In this document: positions 51,829 to 62,215 of the stretch, one piece after another
Layout of the letters: every line of letters begins with the position of its first letter
How positions within the stretch are numbered: position 1 is the stretch's first letter
DNA from: Snodgrassella alvi wkB2
Lineage (GTDB): Bacteria > Pseudomonadota > Gammaproteobacteria > Burkholderiales > Neisseriaceae
DNA length: 64,000 bases
NCBI RefSeq assembly: GCF_000600005.1
Contig: NZ_CP007446.1
Coordinates: 1,514,894-1,578,893 of the forward strand
Reading direction: 5' to 3'
Program-made: the position numbers and the translations under genes
Notes under the pieces: generated by a model
Seen by the model: only the letters and a program-made list of their open reading frames with translations
Told to the model about the DNA's origin: nothing
The model's database searches: none

Positions 51829-51861
51829 AAAATACCCGTAATCAGCAATTACGGGTATTTT
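51829..51861. terminator. Terminator of the large RTX gene
   Basis: 14-bp stem AAAATACCCGTAAT / ATTACGGGTATTTT with a CAGCA loop; T tracts on both strands. Confidence 0.88.
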
Positions 51862-51897
51862 ATTACCTAGGCTTAATTAATAAATAAACCAATTTAT

Positions 51898-54800
51898 TCA
51901 ATAAGCAGGGGCACTTGTTAAATGCATAGATTGCTGTATCGGCTCCACCGAATTTAATCTATCATCAATAGCGGGAGTAAATCCTGCCATGGCTGAAAGT
52001 AAATTCTGAATCTGTGCTGAAGGATCATTACTATGATTAGAAATAAATTTACCTTTAAGTGGTGTGTTATCTGCCAAATCACTGGAAGCAATATTCCGTA
52101 GATTAATAATATCATTTCCATTTTTAGCTTTAGTTACACCAAAGGAACGATTTTTCTTCATATCTTCATAGGTAACGCTTTTATCTTCAAACACAAAATT
52201 AAAAGCCCGGCTATTTTTATTTTTAGTATTAAAATAATCAGGTAAGGTCACTGAATCTGCTGATCCATATGCATAAATGACTAAATCATTACCAGAACGG
52301 ATAAATTCAGCATCGGCCAGACTAGCGCCTTTAAACACCAAATCATTACGTTGATCTTTATTTTTTTTATCCATATAGCCTAAATCATTCACCACATCCT
52401 GACCATGACCGGCTTCAAATTCATAACAGTCTTTTTCATAGTTACCACCATTGAGAATATCATTACCGACACCGCCATTCAGAATATCATTACCAGAACC
52501 ACCGTTTAGAACATCATCTCCTGCACCTCCGATAAGAATATCGTTTCCTTGCCAGCCGGAAATAATATTATCCTTTTCATCTCCGCTCTGGATGAAGGCA
52601 TAATCTTTTTTGATATCTTCCAAAGTAATGGCTTGATCATCAAATATAAAGTTAAATGCGCTGCTGTTATTGTTGAAGTAATCAGGTAGAGTCACTGAAT
52701 CTATTGATCCATACGCCTGAATAACCAGATCGGTTCCAGAGCGAATAAATTTTGCATCTGCCAGCTTGGCACCTTTAAAGACAACATCATTTCGCTCATG
52801 TTTTGTGAATTCATAATCTCTACCTTTATCATTAATCACATCCTGACCATGACCTGCTTCAAACTCATAACGGTCTTTATGCCAATCTCCTCCTTTCAGG
52901 ATATCATTGCCTGTACCCCCTATCAGAATATCGTAACCTTCTCCTCCTTCCAGAATATCATTGCCTTCACCTCCATCCAAAATATCATCGCCATATTCAC
53001 CTGATAAAGTGTCATTGCCCGCTCCTCCGCTCAAAATGTCTTTACCATACCAGCCGTTAATAACATTGTCTTTTTCATCTCCGCTCTGATTAATCGTAAA
53101 GTGCTTATTGATATCTTCATAAACGATAGTTTGATCATCAAATATAAAGTTAAATGCTCTGCTATATCTGTTATCATAGTTGAAGTATTCAGGTAGAGTC
53201 ACTGAATCTGCTGATCCATATGCCTGAATAACCAGATCATCTCCATATCGCAAAAATTTTGCTTCTGCTAGATTGGCACCTTTAAATACAAGGTCATTAC
53301 GCTTTTTCAAATAGGATTCAGAATAATAGTTATCACCTTTATCATTAACTACATCCTGACCATGCCCCGCCTCAAACTCATAACGGTCTTTATGCCAATC
53401 TCCTCCTTTCAGGATATCATTGCCTGCGCCCCCATTTAAAATATCATAGCCTTCTCCCCCGTTCAAAATATCATCGCCAACTCCTCCATTTAAAATGTCA
53501 TCACCCTTATCTCCATTCAGAATATCATCGCCAGCTCCTCCATTCAGAATATCATTTTCTGTACCTCCATTTAAATTATCATTGCCTTCGTCTCCATTTA
53601 AAACATCATCGCCTGCTCCTCCCCATAAAGTATCATTGCCTTCGTCTCCATTTAAAATATCATCGCCATATCCTCCACCTAAAACATCATTACCCGCTCC
53701 TCCGTTAATCAAATCCTTTCCATCCCAGCCACTAATCTCATTGTCTTTCTCATCTCCGCTCTGATTAATCGTAAAGTGCTTTAAGATATCTTTATAAATG
53801 ATAGTTTGATCATCAAATATAAAGTTAAATGCTCTGTTAACAATGTATTTATTGATGAAGTAATCAGGTAGAGTTACTGAATCTGCTGATCCATACGCCT
53901 GAATAACCAGATCATCTCCATATCGCAAAAATTTTGCATCTGCCGAACTGGCTCCCTTAAATACTAAATCATTATAGTTTTCAGGATAATTGTCATCACC
54001 TCTATCATTGATTACATCTTTACCATGCCCCGCCTCAAATTCATACCGGTCTTTATGCCAATAGCCGCCATTCAGAATATCATTTCCAGCACCACCATTC
54101 AGAATATCGTAACCTTCTCCTCCTTCCAGAATATCATTGCCTTCGCCTCCATTCAGAATATCATTACCAGCTCCTCCCCATAGCGTGTCATTGCCCATCC
54201 CCCCATTTAGAATATCAGTTCCTTGCCAGCCAAAAATAACGTTGTCTTTTCCGTCTCCATTCTGAGTGAAAATATAGTCTTTTATAACATTATCATAAGA
54301 AATACTCTGATCATCAAATATAAAGATAAAAGCCTTATAATTATTATGTATGAAATAATCCAATAAAGTTACCGAATCTGCTGATTTATACGCTCGAACA
54401 ACTAGACTGTTCCCTGATCGACTAAATTCTGCGTCTGCCAGTTTGGCTCCTTTAAATACTACGTCATTAGATCCAAACTGATAACCTTGTGAATCATAAG
54501 CCTGGTCATTAATCACATCTTGGCCATGCCCAGTCTCAAACTCATAACGATCTTTACCCCCATCACCTCCATTCAGAAAGTCATTTCCAGTGCCACCATT
54601 CAGAATATCATCACCAGCTCCTCCGTTCAGAATATCATCGCCAACGCCTCCATTTAAAATGTCATCACCATTCCCTCCATTCAGAATATCATCACCAGCT
54701 CCTCCATTCAGAATATCATCACCATTTAATCCATTCAGCATATCATCACCATCTCCACCAGTCAGAATATCATCACTGCCTTTGCCCCAGATGGGGTCTA

Positions 54801-57800
54801 TATAGGGAGTAACGCTCTGATCATCAAATATAAAATTAAACGATCTGCTGTAATAACTATCGCTGAAATATCCTAAGAGAGTCACAGAATCTGTTGAACC
54901 ATACGCTTTAATAATCAGGTCTGTTCCAAAGCGGATAAATTCTGCGTCTGCCAGTTTCGCTCCTTTAAATACCAATTCATTACGAGCATTTAGATCGTCT
55001 TTAGAATCTCTACCATCATCCTTAACTACATCCTGACCATGACCTGCCTCAAATTCATAACGGTCTTTATGCCAATCTCCTCCTTTCAGGATATCATTGC
55101 CTGTCCCCCCTATCAGAATATCGTAACCTTCTCCTCCTTCCAGAATATCATTGCCTTCGCCTCCATCCAAAATATCATCGCCAGCTCCTCCCCATAAAGT
55201 ATCATTGCCCGCTCCTCCGCTCAAAATGTCTTTTCCATCACAGCCGGAAATCTTATTATCTCCATCATCTCCACTATGAGTAAAAGTGTATCGACTCATC
55301 AACTCTTCATAAGTAATCGTTTCATTATCAAATACAAAATTAAATGCACGATTATCGCTATTAAAATAATCCAATAAGGTTACTGAGTCACTCGTTCCAT
55401 ACGCCTTTATAATTAAATCATTGCCCAAACGTACAAACTGTGTATCTGCCAGCTTGGCTCCTTCAAAGCATAAATCATTGCGCTTACTTTTTTCACTGAC
55501 ATATCCAAAATCTTTTATTACATCCTGCCCATGGCCTGAGCGAAATAGATAGCGATCTTTCTGCCATTCGTTTCCATTAAAGCTATCATTTCCATTTGAA
55601 CTAATAAAAATATTATCTATCTCACCATAAAGTTGAGCTATTAATCCATTATCACGAGCTACTTTCAATAGATTGGCTTGCCGCCTTTCCCGCGCTGCAC
55701 TATTATATTTCCCCAGATTCTTATCAATTTGCATCAATTCTCTAGCTTCGGCCAGCTGATTATTTTCAACTAATCTTACAAGCTCTTGATCTAGCTTAGA
55801 GTAATCATATCCGATTTTTTGCTGTTCAGCATTCCACTGCGCCAGAATAACTGGGAAAAATAGCTCCTTATATACTCCTTCGGCCAATAAACTGGCGGAA
55901 ACATATTCTGCAAATTTATTAAACTCCTTAATAAGTATAGGTGCTGCGTGTGAATGAGGATCTGAATCAAGTCTTCCTGAGCACCAAATACCTAAAAAAT
56001 CTGAACCGGTTAGATTTTCTAAAGTTACCAACTTCCGTGCGTCATCAATATATTTTCCTCGACTTACGGGATCAACCTGTTCAGAACCAGTCCATCTATA
56101 AATCAAATTGTTCAGTAGTGATTCACGTGTTTTAGTATCAGCTGTCAGATAAGCTTTAACCATTTCCTTTAGAACAGCATCTTTCTGCATAGCAGTATGC
56201 AGATCTGATACATTACCAAAGCCTTGTATATAAGGTAATTTCGCTATATCTTTATCAATTGCCAAGTAATCAGTATTAAAAGTATCTCCTTTATCTACCT
56301 TAAACCATACATCTGTTACATCTGTCTGATGCCCGTCTGCCCAGGTAACTTGAGATGTTTCTCTGTGCTCATGACCATTCTCATCTTTTTTATCACCTTT
56401 CAGATAATTAAGTCCTATAGCTGTAATCTGAGTATTACTCAGCGACAATAATTCTCCCTCATCAACTAAACCATTCTGATTTTTATCTTGCCATAATTGT
56501 AATCTCGACCACACTGAATCAGCAGTATCAATTACACCATCTCGATTCTCATCAAATTCAGCTAGGGCTTCGAATCCATTTTGTGCTTTTTTACCAGAAG
56601 ATAATAAAGTATTACTGCCAAATAACTCTTTTCCGTCATCAATCAATCCGTTTTGATTACAGTCTAAAACCAGTAGTGCATCATTACTATCAACCCAGCC
56701 AGTATTCTCTGCAAAACCATTTCCATCATGATCAAAATATGTATGCTTACCTTGTGCAGTAGTTTTTACACCATCTCCATTCATATCAATGATAATAGGT
56801 GATCTGATATTCTCCGCATCCTTGAAATCCGGCCGAGTATCATCTTTTTCTCTCAGCCGGATATTTAAATCTCCATTTCTGAAATTTTTTATGATCAATC
56901 CATCATTAATAATTAAATCCCCGCCTTCCCAAAAATACTTGATTCCGCCACCATAGTAAGTATTTTCAGGATCATTTTCAGCATGAACACCACCGGTTAA
57001 TTTATTACCTTTATAGCTGCTGATTGGTACAAGACATTTATTTCTGCCATCTCTTAAATATACTTCTCCAGAACCATCTGAGTCTTCAATAACATCCATG
57101 GTATCAACAATATAAGTATCATATCCGTTTTTTCCCTTAAGTAGATCTTTTTCATATGAGTAGGAACTGGCGCCCATTAACAAATCATCACCATCGCAAC
57201 CTATTAAATCATCTTCACCACCACCACCAACTAATACAGATCCAGGGCCATTAAATACCATTCCAATATCATCTATAGATTCGGCCTCTAAAATACCATT
57301 GTGAAATTTACTATCTGCATCATAAATAACTTTTCTTCCCAAGGAATCTCTAAAATTAATAGATGGAGATTCTTTGATTAGTTTCCAAATTACAGCTAAA
57401 TAAGCTGGTGTTGTTAGAAGACCAACTTTATCGATATCTTCTTGCTCTAATTTAGTTTTCTTCAATTGAGCAAAATCTTTATCTGTCACAGTAACGGCGG
57501 ACACATCTCCTGTAAATTTAATCGGTACCGTTCTGCCTATACCAAAGGGATCGATCACTTTTTTAAAATCTTCATTTAAGTAATTAGCAACCCCGTTTTT
57601 AGAATCAAAATCAAAATTATCTTCACATGGAATTATTTTTAACCCTTGAATTTCCTTTGTGCCATCCGCTTTAACCACAAATTTTATTGAATCAAAATCA
57701 ATAGTAAAACCTGTTGAACCAAAAATAAAGGCACGAGTTAAGTAATCACTAGATCCAATACCAGTAGTATATTGACTAATAGATTTTGTAAACTTCTTTA

Positions 57801-58134
57801 TCTTTTTATCATTGCTTATTTCTGGGCTAAGAGGATCGTCCGCTTTTAATATATTCCACATGGAAATAAAATCATAACTGCCAGCCGAAAACTCTGAAGA
57901 AAAGAAATTTTTAAAAAACTCAAAATTAGCTGCCGATACAAAACGCCCACCACCATGCGTCATATATTCCTGTGCATCGATCATCAAGGCGTCTCCCTCA
58001 GCACTCGCATCTCGTATCCACTTATCATCAACTAGTTCCGAAGGTGACGGTGCTGTTTCCTGATTCCATAAATATCTGGCGAGAATCTCATCTACTCTCA
58101 CTAAATCTTCACCTGCATTCACGTCATAAGCCAT
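51898..58134 (-). CDS. Large RTX repeat exoprotein, FrpC-like
   Basis: 2078 residues, acidic, no Sec signal. Residues 1-75 are a conserved N-terminal cap ([24 protein letters not shown]) also found as fragments at 59297 and 60648. A small RTX block is near 295-330. Residues 446-610 are an EF-hand-rich domain ([40 protein letters not shown]) resembling the FrpC self-processing module. The residue before its first Pro is Ser445, not Asp. A helical linker (610-860) follows. Then come seven modules, each a run of GGxGxDxLx nonapeptides, a [14 protein letters not shown] stretch and an HCBP-related DSVTLxDYF...FNFIFDD block. The C-terminus, with [11 protein letters not shown], is the probable type I secretion signal. 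AAAGGGGT precedes the ATG. HlyB/HlyD-type genes are not in the window. Role (toxin, adhesin or colonisation factor) is inferred only. Confidence 0.9.
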   Translation of the reverse strand: MAYDVNAGEDLVRVDEILARYLWNQETAPSPSELVDDKWIRDASAEGDALMIDAQEYMTHGGGRFVSAANFEFFKNFFSSEFSAGSYDFISMWNILKADDPLSPEISNDKKIKKFTKSISQYTTGIGSSDYLTRAFIFGSTGFTIDFDSIKFVVKADGTKEIQGLKIIPCEDNFDFDSKNGVANYLNEDFKKVIDPFGIGRTVPIKFTGDVSAVTVTDKDFAQLKKTKLEQEDIDKVGLLTTPAYLAVIWKLIKESPSINFRDSLGRKVIYDADSKFHNGILEAESIDDIGMVFNGPGSVLVGGGGEDDLIGCDGDDLLMGASSYSYEKDLLKGKNGYDTYIVDTMDVIEDSDGSGEVYLRDGRNKCLVPISSYKGNKLTGGVHAENDPENTYYGGGIKYFWEGGDLIINDGLIIKNFRNGDLNIRLREKDDTRPDFKDAENIRSPIIIDMNGDGVKTTAQGKHTYFDHDGNGFAENTGWVDSNDALLVLDCNQNGLIDDGKELFGSNTLLSSGKKAQNGFEALAEFDENRDGVIDTADSVWSRLQLWQDKNQNGLVDEGELLSLSNTQITAIGLNYLKGDKKDENGHEHRETSQVTWADGHQTDVTDVWFKVDKGDTFNTDYLAIDKDIAKLPYIQGFGNVSDLHTAMQKDAVLKEMVKAYLTADTKTRESLLNNLIYRWTGSEQVDPVSRGKYIDDARKLVTLENLTGSDFLGIWCSGRLDSDPHSHAAPILIKEFNKFAEYVSASLLAEGVYKELFFPVILAQWNAEQQKIGYDYSKLDQELVRLVENNQLAEARELMQIDKNLGKYNSAARERRQANLLKVARDNGLIAQLYGEIDNIFISSNGNDSFNGNEWQKDRYLFRSGHGQDVIKDFGYVSEKSKRNDLCFEGAKLADTQFVRLGNDLIIKAYGTSDSVTLLDYFNSDNRAFNFVFDNETITYEELMSRYTFTHSGDDGDNKISGCDGKDILSGGAGNDTLWGGAGDDILDGGEGNDILEGGEGYDILIGGTGNDILKGGDWHKDRYEFEAGHGQDVVKDDGRDSKDDLNARNELVFKGAKLADAEFIRFGTDLIIKAYGSTDSVTLLGYFSDSYYSRSFNFIFDDQSVTPYIDPIWGKGSDDILTGGDGDDMLNGLNGDDILNGGAGDDILNGGNGDDILNGGVGDDILNGGAGDDILNGGTGNDFLNGGDGGKDRYEFETGHGQDVINDQAYDSQGYQFGSNDVVFKGAKLADAEFSRSGNSLVVRAYKSADSVTLLDYFIHNNYKAFIFIFDDQSISYDNVIKDYIFTQNGDGKDNVIFGWQGTDILNGGMGNDTLWGGAGNDILNGGEGNDILEGGEGYDILNGGAGNDILNGGYWHKDRYEFEAGHGKDVINDRGDDNYPENYNDLVFKGASSADAKFLRYGDDLVIQAYGSADSVTLPDYFINKYIVNRAFNFIFDDQTIIYKDILKHFTINQSGDEKDNEISGWDGKDLINGGAGNDVLGGGYGDDILNGDEGNDTLWGGAGDDVLNGDEGNDNLNGGTENDILNGGAGDDILNGDKGDDILNGGVGDDILNGGEGYDILNGGAGNDILKGGDWHKDRYEFEAGHGQDVVNDKGDNYYSESYLKKRNDLVFKGANLAEAKFLRYGDDLVIQAYGSADSVTLPEYFNYDNRYSRAFNFIFDDQTIVYEDINKHFTINQSGDEKDNVINGWYGKDILSGGAGNDTLSGEYGDDILDGGEGNDILEGGEGYDILIGGTGNDILKGGDWHKDRYEFEAGHGQDVINDKGRDYEFTKHERNDVVFKGAKLADAKFIRSGTDLVIQAYGSIDSVTLPDYFNNNSSAFNFIFDDQAITLEDIKKDYAFIQSGDEKDNIISGWQGNDILIGGAGDDVLNGGSGNDILNGGVGNDILNGGNYEKDCYEFEAGHGQDVVNDLGYMDKKNKDQRNDLVFKGASLADAEFIRSGNDLVIYAYGSADSVTLPDYFNTKNKNSRAFNFVFEDKSVTYEDMKKNRSFGVTKAKNGNDIINLRNIASSDLADNTPLKGKFISNHSNDPSAQIQNLLSAMAGFTPAIDDRLNSVEPIQQSMHLTSAPAY
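52380..55560 (-). repeat. Seven repeated RTX/HCBP modules in the large RTX gene
   Basis: Module landmark GHGQDV occurs near 55515, 55026, 54511, 54005, 53349, 52841 and 52391. Spacing is 450-650 bp because the number of nonapeptides per module varies. Modules 4-6 are the most alike. The repeats are coding, not a CRISPR array. Confidence 0.85.
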
Positions 58135-58237
58135 GTTATTACCCCTTTTATTTAATATTTAAAACCACAGATTAAACAAATTAAAACTTATATTAACAAA
58201 AAAATAATTAAAGTTTTAATATGTAATTTATTCTAAA

Positions 58238-59224
58238 TTACCTACGCCACCAATAATTTGGTCTATATAAAACATCGCCACAATTATTTAACAAATAAAC
58301 TCTTCTGGTATCCTTAAAAGTTTTACTTTTATCTTTAGCTACAAATTCTGGCAAAGTTATTGATTTAGAATATGTAACACTCAAATAAAAATTACCTACC
58401 CCCCAAGAGTTAAGGTCAATATCAATGGGAATTTTAGATTTTCCCGTAAATACTGCTGTTTCCATTCCGATATATTTTAAAATATAGTTTTTTCTCATCA
58501 ATGACCACTCTGATTTATTTAAAACAGTACAGCAGCTATTACTATCATAGACAGAAAGATAATTTGGATTATCTTTTTTATGTATCAAAATATAGTTTTT
58601 TAACTTAAAATCATCATTAATATAATTTTTATCCGACGCAAATATAAAGCTGTCCGCTTCATTATGTTTAATTAATATATCAAGTACTCTCCGAAAATCA
58701 TCTTCATTTTCAATATCATCTTTTAGAAATTTTTCTTTATCTGGATTCATCGGAATCTTGAACACCCTACAACCCTGAGAACGTCTACAATCATCTGCAG
58801 TTGGTAAAAATTCGCCATCGACATTAGTTACTTTATTATCCCAATAAAATTTATTTTCATATATCATTCGACCAGTTAAACTTTTCATCGCCTTATGCCA
58901 TAGTTCTTCCTTGCTATAATATTTTTTATCCCTCCAGCAATACCCAGCCCTGTTCTTAACCTCAAACTCTTCTCGTGATACATTAAATGGTTTAGGATTT
59001 TTCCGCATTAATTCATTCCAGAAGTAATACGGCGATTTTTCATAATATATATCTCGTATTTTTAAGCCACCTGCTACCATCAATATAATGAACATAGTTA
59101 TTAATGTATATTTTGCCGGTTTTGGGTGTGCTTTTGCTAAAGATATTACTTTAACCAAAATCCAAACACTAAGTATGGGTAAGACAAAATAGATTGTGAT
59201 AATTCCAAAAAATATCAAAAACAT
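58238..59224 (-). CDS. Two-helix membrane protein, paralogue A of the RTX-island family
   Basis: 328 residues. Two N-terminal membrane helices (IITIYFVLPILSVWILVKVI; YTLITMFIILMVAGG), then a soluble, probably periplasmic domain. Conserved family blocks: GYCWRDKKYYSKEELWHKAMKSL, CRVFKIPM, CCTVLNKSEWSL, NSWGVGNFYLSV and LNNCGDVLYRPNY. Paired cysteines suggest disulfides. Its first 120 residues are nearly identical to paralogue B; the centre diverges, a pattern of polymorphic partner proteins. It ends 104 bp before the large RTX gene on the same strand. GGGAG precedes the ATG. Family not recognised. Confidence 0.85.
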   Translation of the reverse strand: MFLIFFGIITIYFVLPILSVWILVKVISLAKAHPKPAKYTLITMFIILMVAGGLKIRDIYYEKSPYYFWNELMRKNPKPFNVSREEFEVKNRAGYCWRDKKYYSKEELWHKAMKSLTGRMIYENKFYWDNKVTNVDGEFLPTADDCRRSQGCRVFKIPMNPDKEKFLKDDIENEDDFRRVLDILIKHNEADSFIFASDKNYINDDFKLKNYILIHKKDNPNYLSVYDSNSCCTVLNKSEWSLMRKNYILKYIGMETAVFTGKSKIPIDIDLNSWGVGNFYLSVTYSKSITLPEFVAKDKSKTFKDTRRVYLLNNCGDVLYRPNYWWRR

Positions 59225-59296
59225 ACCTTTATATTCTCCCTGTACATATGCATTTCATCTGTTTAAACTGAAAGAACTATTACTTATAAAAACTAT

Positions 59297-59517
59297 TTAC
59301 AACTTAAAATCAGCTTCCGATAAAAACGCCCACCACCATGCGTCATATATTCCTGTACATCGATCACAAGGTATCTCCCTCAGCACTCGCATCTCGTATC
59401 CACTTATCATCAACTAGTTCCGAAGGTGACGGTGCTGTTTCCTGATTCCATAAATATCTGGCGAGAATCTCATCTACACTCACTAAATCTTTACCTGCAT
59501 TCACGTCATATACCCAT
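59297..59517 (-). pseudogene. Frameshifted fragment of RTX N-terminus
   Basis: Homologous at DNA level to the first about 72 codons of the RTX gene ([19 protein letters not shown] and YMTHGGG are recognisable). An extra base just after the ATG and a one-base deletion in the GDALMIDA region (giving TGA) break the frame. Ends in the same AAGTTGTAA as the fragment at 60648. Remnant of a duplicated RTX start. Confidence 0.8.
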
Positions 59518-59606
59518 ATTAACACTCAATATTGAAATTAAATATCTAACACAACAATAATAAATTTAATATTATTTACATATTATTATTTTAAACAAAA
59601 TTTTAC

Positions 59607-60575
59607 TTAATAATAATATGGCTTATACAAAATATCGCCACAGTTATTTAAAATAAATATATCTTCAGGTAATACAGATTCATCTCCCTCTTTAAAGTTT
59701 TCAATATCAAAATAATAAGATTTTGTAACACTTAAATAGAAATTTCCTACTCCCCAAGAGTTAATATCTATGTCGACCGGAATTCTCGACTCTTCTACAA
59801 ATGTTCCCATATCATTTTTAGCATATATTAATTTATATTTATTTTTTATCAATGACCATTCCGATTTATTTAAAACAGTACAGCAGCTATTACTAGCATA
59901 GACAGAAAAATAATTTTGATTATCTAATTTATGTATCAAAATATAGTTTTTTAACTCAAAATCATCATTAATATAAGCTTCATCTGAGGCAAATTTATAA
60001 CTCTGCACTTTAGTATTATTAATTAGTCCATCAATTTTTTCCCAAAAACTATTTTTTGTCTCAATATTATCTTTTCTAAATTCCTGATTAAACAAATTTA
60101 TAGGAATTTTCAATACTCTACAACCTTGAGAACGTCTACAATCAGCTGCAGTTGGTCTTGGATGTCCTCCAGCATCTATTACCTCATTATCCCAATATAA
60201 TTTATTTTCATATATCATTCGCCCAGTAAAACTTTTCATCGCCTTAGACCATAGCTCTTCCTTGCTATAATATTTTTTATCCCGCCAGCAATACCCAGCC
60301 CTGTTCTTAGCCTCAAATTCTTCTTGTGATACATTAAATGGTTTAGGATTTTTCCGCATTAATTCATTCCAGAAGTAATATGGCGATTTTTCATAATATA
60401 TATCTCGTATTTTTAAGCCAGCTGCTACCATCAATATAATGAACATAGTTATTAATGTATATTTTGCCGGTTTTGGGTGTGCTTTTGCTAAAGATATTAC
60501 TTTATCCAGAATCCAAGCACTAAGTAAGGGTAAGACAAAATAGATTGTGATAATTCCAAAAAATATCAAAAACAT
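59607..60575 (-). CDS. Two-helix membrane protein, paralogue B
   Basis: 322 residues from the ATG at 60575 (MFLIFFGIIT); the frame also opens seven codons upstream. Same architecture and motifs as paralogue A, with an almost identical N-terminus (GMFLIFFGII to YENKLYWDN) and a divergent centre and C-terminus. It carries the same CWRD, CCTVLNKSEW, NSWGVGNFYLSV and NNCGDILYKPYY blocks. The spacer to the preceding RTX fragment is duplicated in the block containing paralogue A, showing a recent tandem duplication of about 1.3 kb. Function unknown; immunity or cognate partner of an RTX protein is an inference from arrangement. Confidence 0.85.
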   Translation of the reverse strand: MFLIFFGIITIYFVLPLLSAWILDKVISLAKAHPKPAKYTLITMFIILMVAAGLKIRDIYYEKSPYYFWNELMRKNPKPFNVSQEEFEAKNRAGYCWRDKKYYSKEELWSKAMKSFTGRMIYENKLYWDNEVIDAGGHPRPTAADCRRSQGCRVLKIPINLFNQEFRKDNIETKNSFWEKIDGLINNTKVQSYKFASDEAYINDDFELKNYILIHKLDNQNYFSVYASNSCCTVLNKSEWSLIKNKYKLIYAKNDMGTFVEESRIPVDIDINSWGVGNFYLSVTKSYYFDIENFKEGDESVLPEDIFILNNCGDILYKPYYY

Positions 60576-60647
60576 ACCTTTATATTCTCCATGCACATAT
60601 GCATTTCATTTGTTTAAGCTGAAAGAACTATTACTTATAAAAACTAT

Positions 60648-60869
60648 TTACAACTTAAAATTAGCTGCCGATACAAAACACCCACCACCATGCGTCATAT
60701 ATTCCTGTGCATCGATCATCAAAGCATTTCCCTTAGCACCCGTATCTCGTATCCACTTATCATCAACTAGTTCTGAAGGTGACGGTGCTGCCTCCTGATT
60801 CCATAAATATCTGGCGAGAATCTCATCTACACTCACTAAATCTTTCCAATTTTCTAATTCATAAGTCAT
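60648..60869 (-). pseudogene. Truncated RTX N-terminus fragment, open frame
   Basis: 73 residues, in frame from ATG to a TAA right after SAANFKL. It covers the same cap as residues 1-75 of the large RTX ([20 protein letters not shown]). There is no ribosome-binding site of note, so it may be an orphan fragment or a tiny expressed peptide. The block of this fragment plus paralogue B is duplicated as 59297 plus paralogue A. Confidence 0.75.
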
Positions 60870-60952
60870 ATATTTATACTTTTATATAAAATTTTAGATT
60901 AATATACTTATTATTGATAATCTTTATAAATTATATCACATTTGTCATATAA

Positions 60953-61942
60953 TTATATTTTATTTGTTCTATAAAAATATGGTTTATATAAAATATCGCC
61001 ACAATTATTTAAATAAAATACTTCATACGGATAATTTATCGGATAATAGTTTGTTTTAGTTTTTGGTAAAAAACCATCTATACCAAAATAATAATTACCT
61101 ACTCCCAATGAATTTATATCTTCATCTGGAGGAATTCTTGATTCTTCTACAAAAGTATCAAAAATCGATTCTTTATATGCTAAGACATAATTTTTTCTTT
61201 TCTTCATTAATTGCCATTCAGATTTATTATATACTGTACAACAATCACTCCCATATAATTTAATAGAATCTTCACTTGTTTTTCGGTGTATTAAAATAAA
61301 TTTTTCTAATCCAAAATTATAATTAATATAATTTTTATCTGAGTCATATATAAAAGTCTGTACTTTTGGTAATTTAATAAGTTCATTAATATTATCCAAA
61401 TAATTATCTTGAACACCTATATAATTATTAAGCTTCTGATTTGTTAGATCAACTGGTACTTGCCATACTCTGCAATTATCCGAGCTGGTACATTGACGAT
61501 AAGTAAGTAAAAACTGACCATCCATATTCTTCATCTTATTTTCCCAATATAATTTATTTTCATATATGATTTTTCCTATCAGGCTTTTCATTGCTTTATG
61601 CCAAAGCTCTTTTTTGGTGTAATAGGTCCTGTCTCGCCAGCAGTATCCTTCTCTATTCTTTTCCTCAAACTTGTTTTGTGAAATGTAAAAAGGTTTAGAA
61701 TTTTTTTCTAATAATTCATACCAGAAGCGATAGGGAGGTCTTTCATAATATAGCTTTTTTATTTTAAATCCTCCTGCAATAATTAATATCATGGATAAAA
61801 CTATTACTATATATTTTGTTTTTTTGGGATTATTTTTTGCAATAATCTGTACTTTACCTATTATCTTTACTAGACAATATAGTAATATTAAAATGATTAA
61901 GATTATACCAATCAGAATCCAGGCCAACATAAGTTCAAACAT
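60953..61942 (-). CDS. Two-helix membrane protein, paralogue C (most diverged)
   Basis: 329 residues. Two N-terminal helices (LIGIILIILILLYCLVKIIG; YIVIVLSMILIIAGGFKI) with the same GYCWRD, KKELWHKAMKSL, YDSDKNYINYNF, CCTVYNKSEWQLM and LNNCGDILYKPYF blocks as A and B, but with many substitutions. AAAGGGAT precedes the ATG. It lies directly after the second RTX gene on the same strand, and before the RTX fragment at 60648. Very AT-rich, unlike the core genes. Family not recognised. Confidence 0.85.
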   Translation of the reverse strand: MFELMLAWILIGIILIILILLYCLVKIIGKVQIIAKNNPKKTKYIVIVLSMILIIAGGFKIKKLYYERPPYRFWYELLEKNSKPFYISQNKFEEKNREGYCWRDRTYYTKKELWHKAMKSLIGKIIYENKLYWENKMKNMDGQFLLTYRQCTSSDNCRVWQVPVDLTNQKLNNYIGVQDNYLDNINELIKLPKVQTFIYDSDKNYINYNFGLEKFILIHRKTSEDSIKLYGSDCCTVYNKSEWQLMKKRKNYVLAYKESIFDTFVEESRIPPDEDINSLGVGNYYFGIDGFLPKTKTNYYPINYPYEVFYLNNCGDILYKPYFYRTNKI

Positions 61943-62155
61943 TGCTAATATATCCCTTTAGAAAAAATTTTTTAAATAAGCAAATAATAAACCATTTAAT
62001 AAAATATTCAAAATTAATATTTACCCGAGTATAATTTTTATATTTGCTATATATAAAATAATTTTTAATAAGATATTGGATTTATATTTTTCAAAATTTT
62101 TATAATTAATATCAGGCTTTTATTTTATACCAATATCTTTGTCAAATATATTATA

Positions 62156-62183
62156 AACCTGTGATTAATATTAATCACAGGTT
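62156..62183 (-). terminator. 28-bp perfect palindrome after second RTX gene
   Basis: AACCTGTGATTAAT / ATTAATCACAGGTT, 33 bp beyond the RTX stop on the minus strand. It can form a long hairpin; the flanking T tract is modest. Confidence 0.7.
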
Positions 62184-62215
62184 ATTTTACACAGACTTTA
62201 ATAATTAAATTTCAA

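Noticed and set aside
53495-54805. Pro/Ser-rich open frames on the plus strand opposite the RTX gene
   Set aside because: They are antisense shadows of the Gly/Asp-rich repeats and have no start signals.
52380-55560. Regularly repeated DNA that could suggest a CRISPR array
   Set aside because: Repeats are 27-bp multiples in one reading frame and encode GGxGxDxL RTX nonapeptides.
51898-58134. Type I secretion genes next to the RTX genes
   Set aside because: No ABC exporter, membrane-fusion or TolC-like gene is present anywhere in the window.
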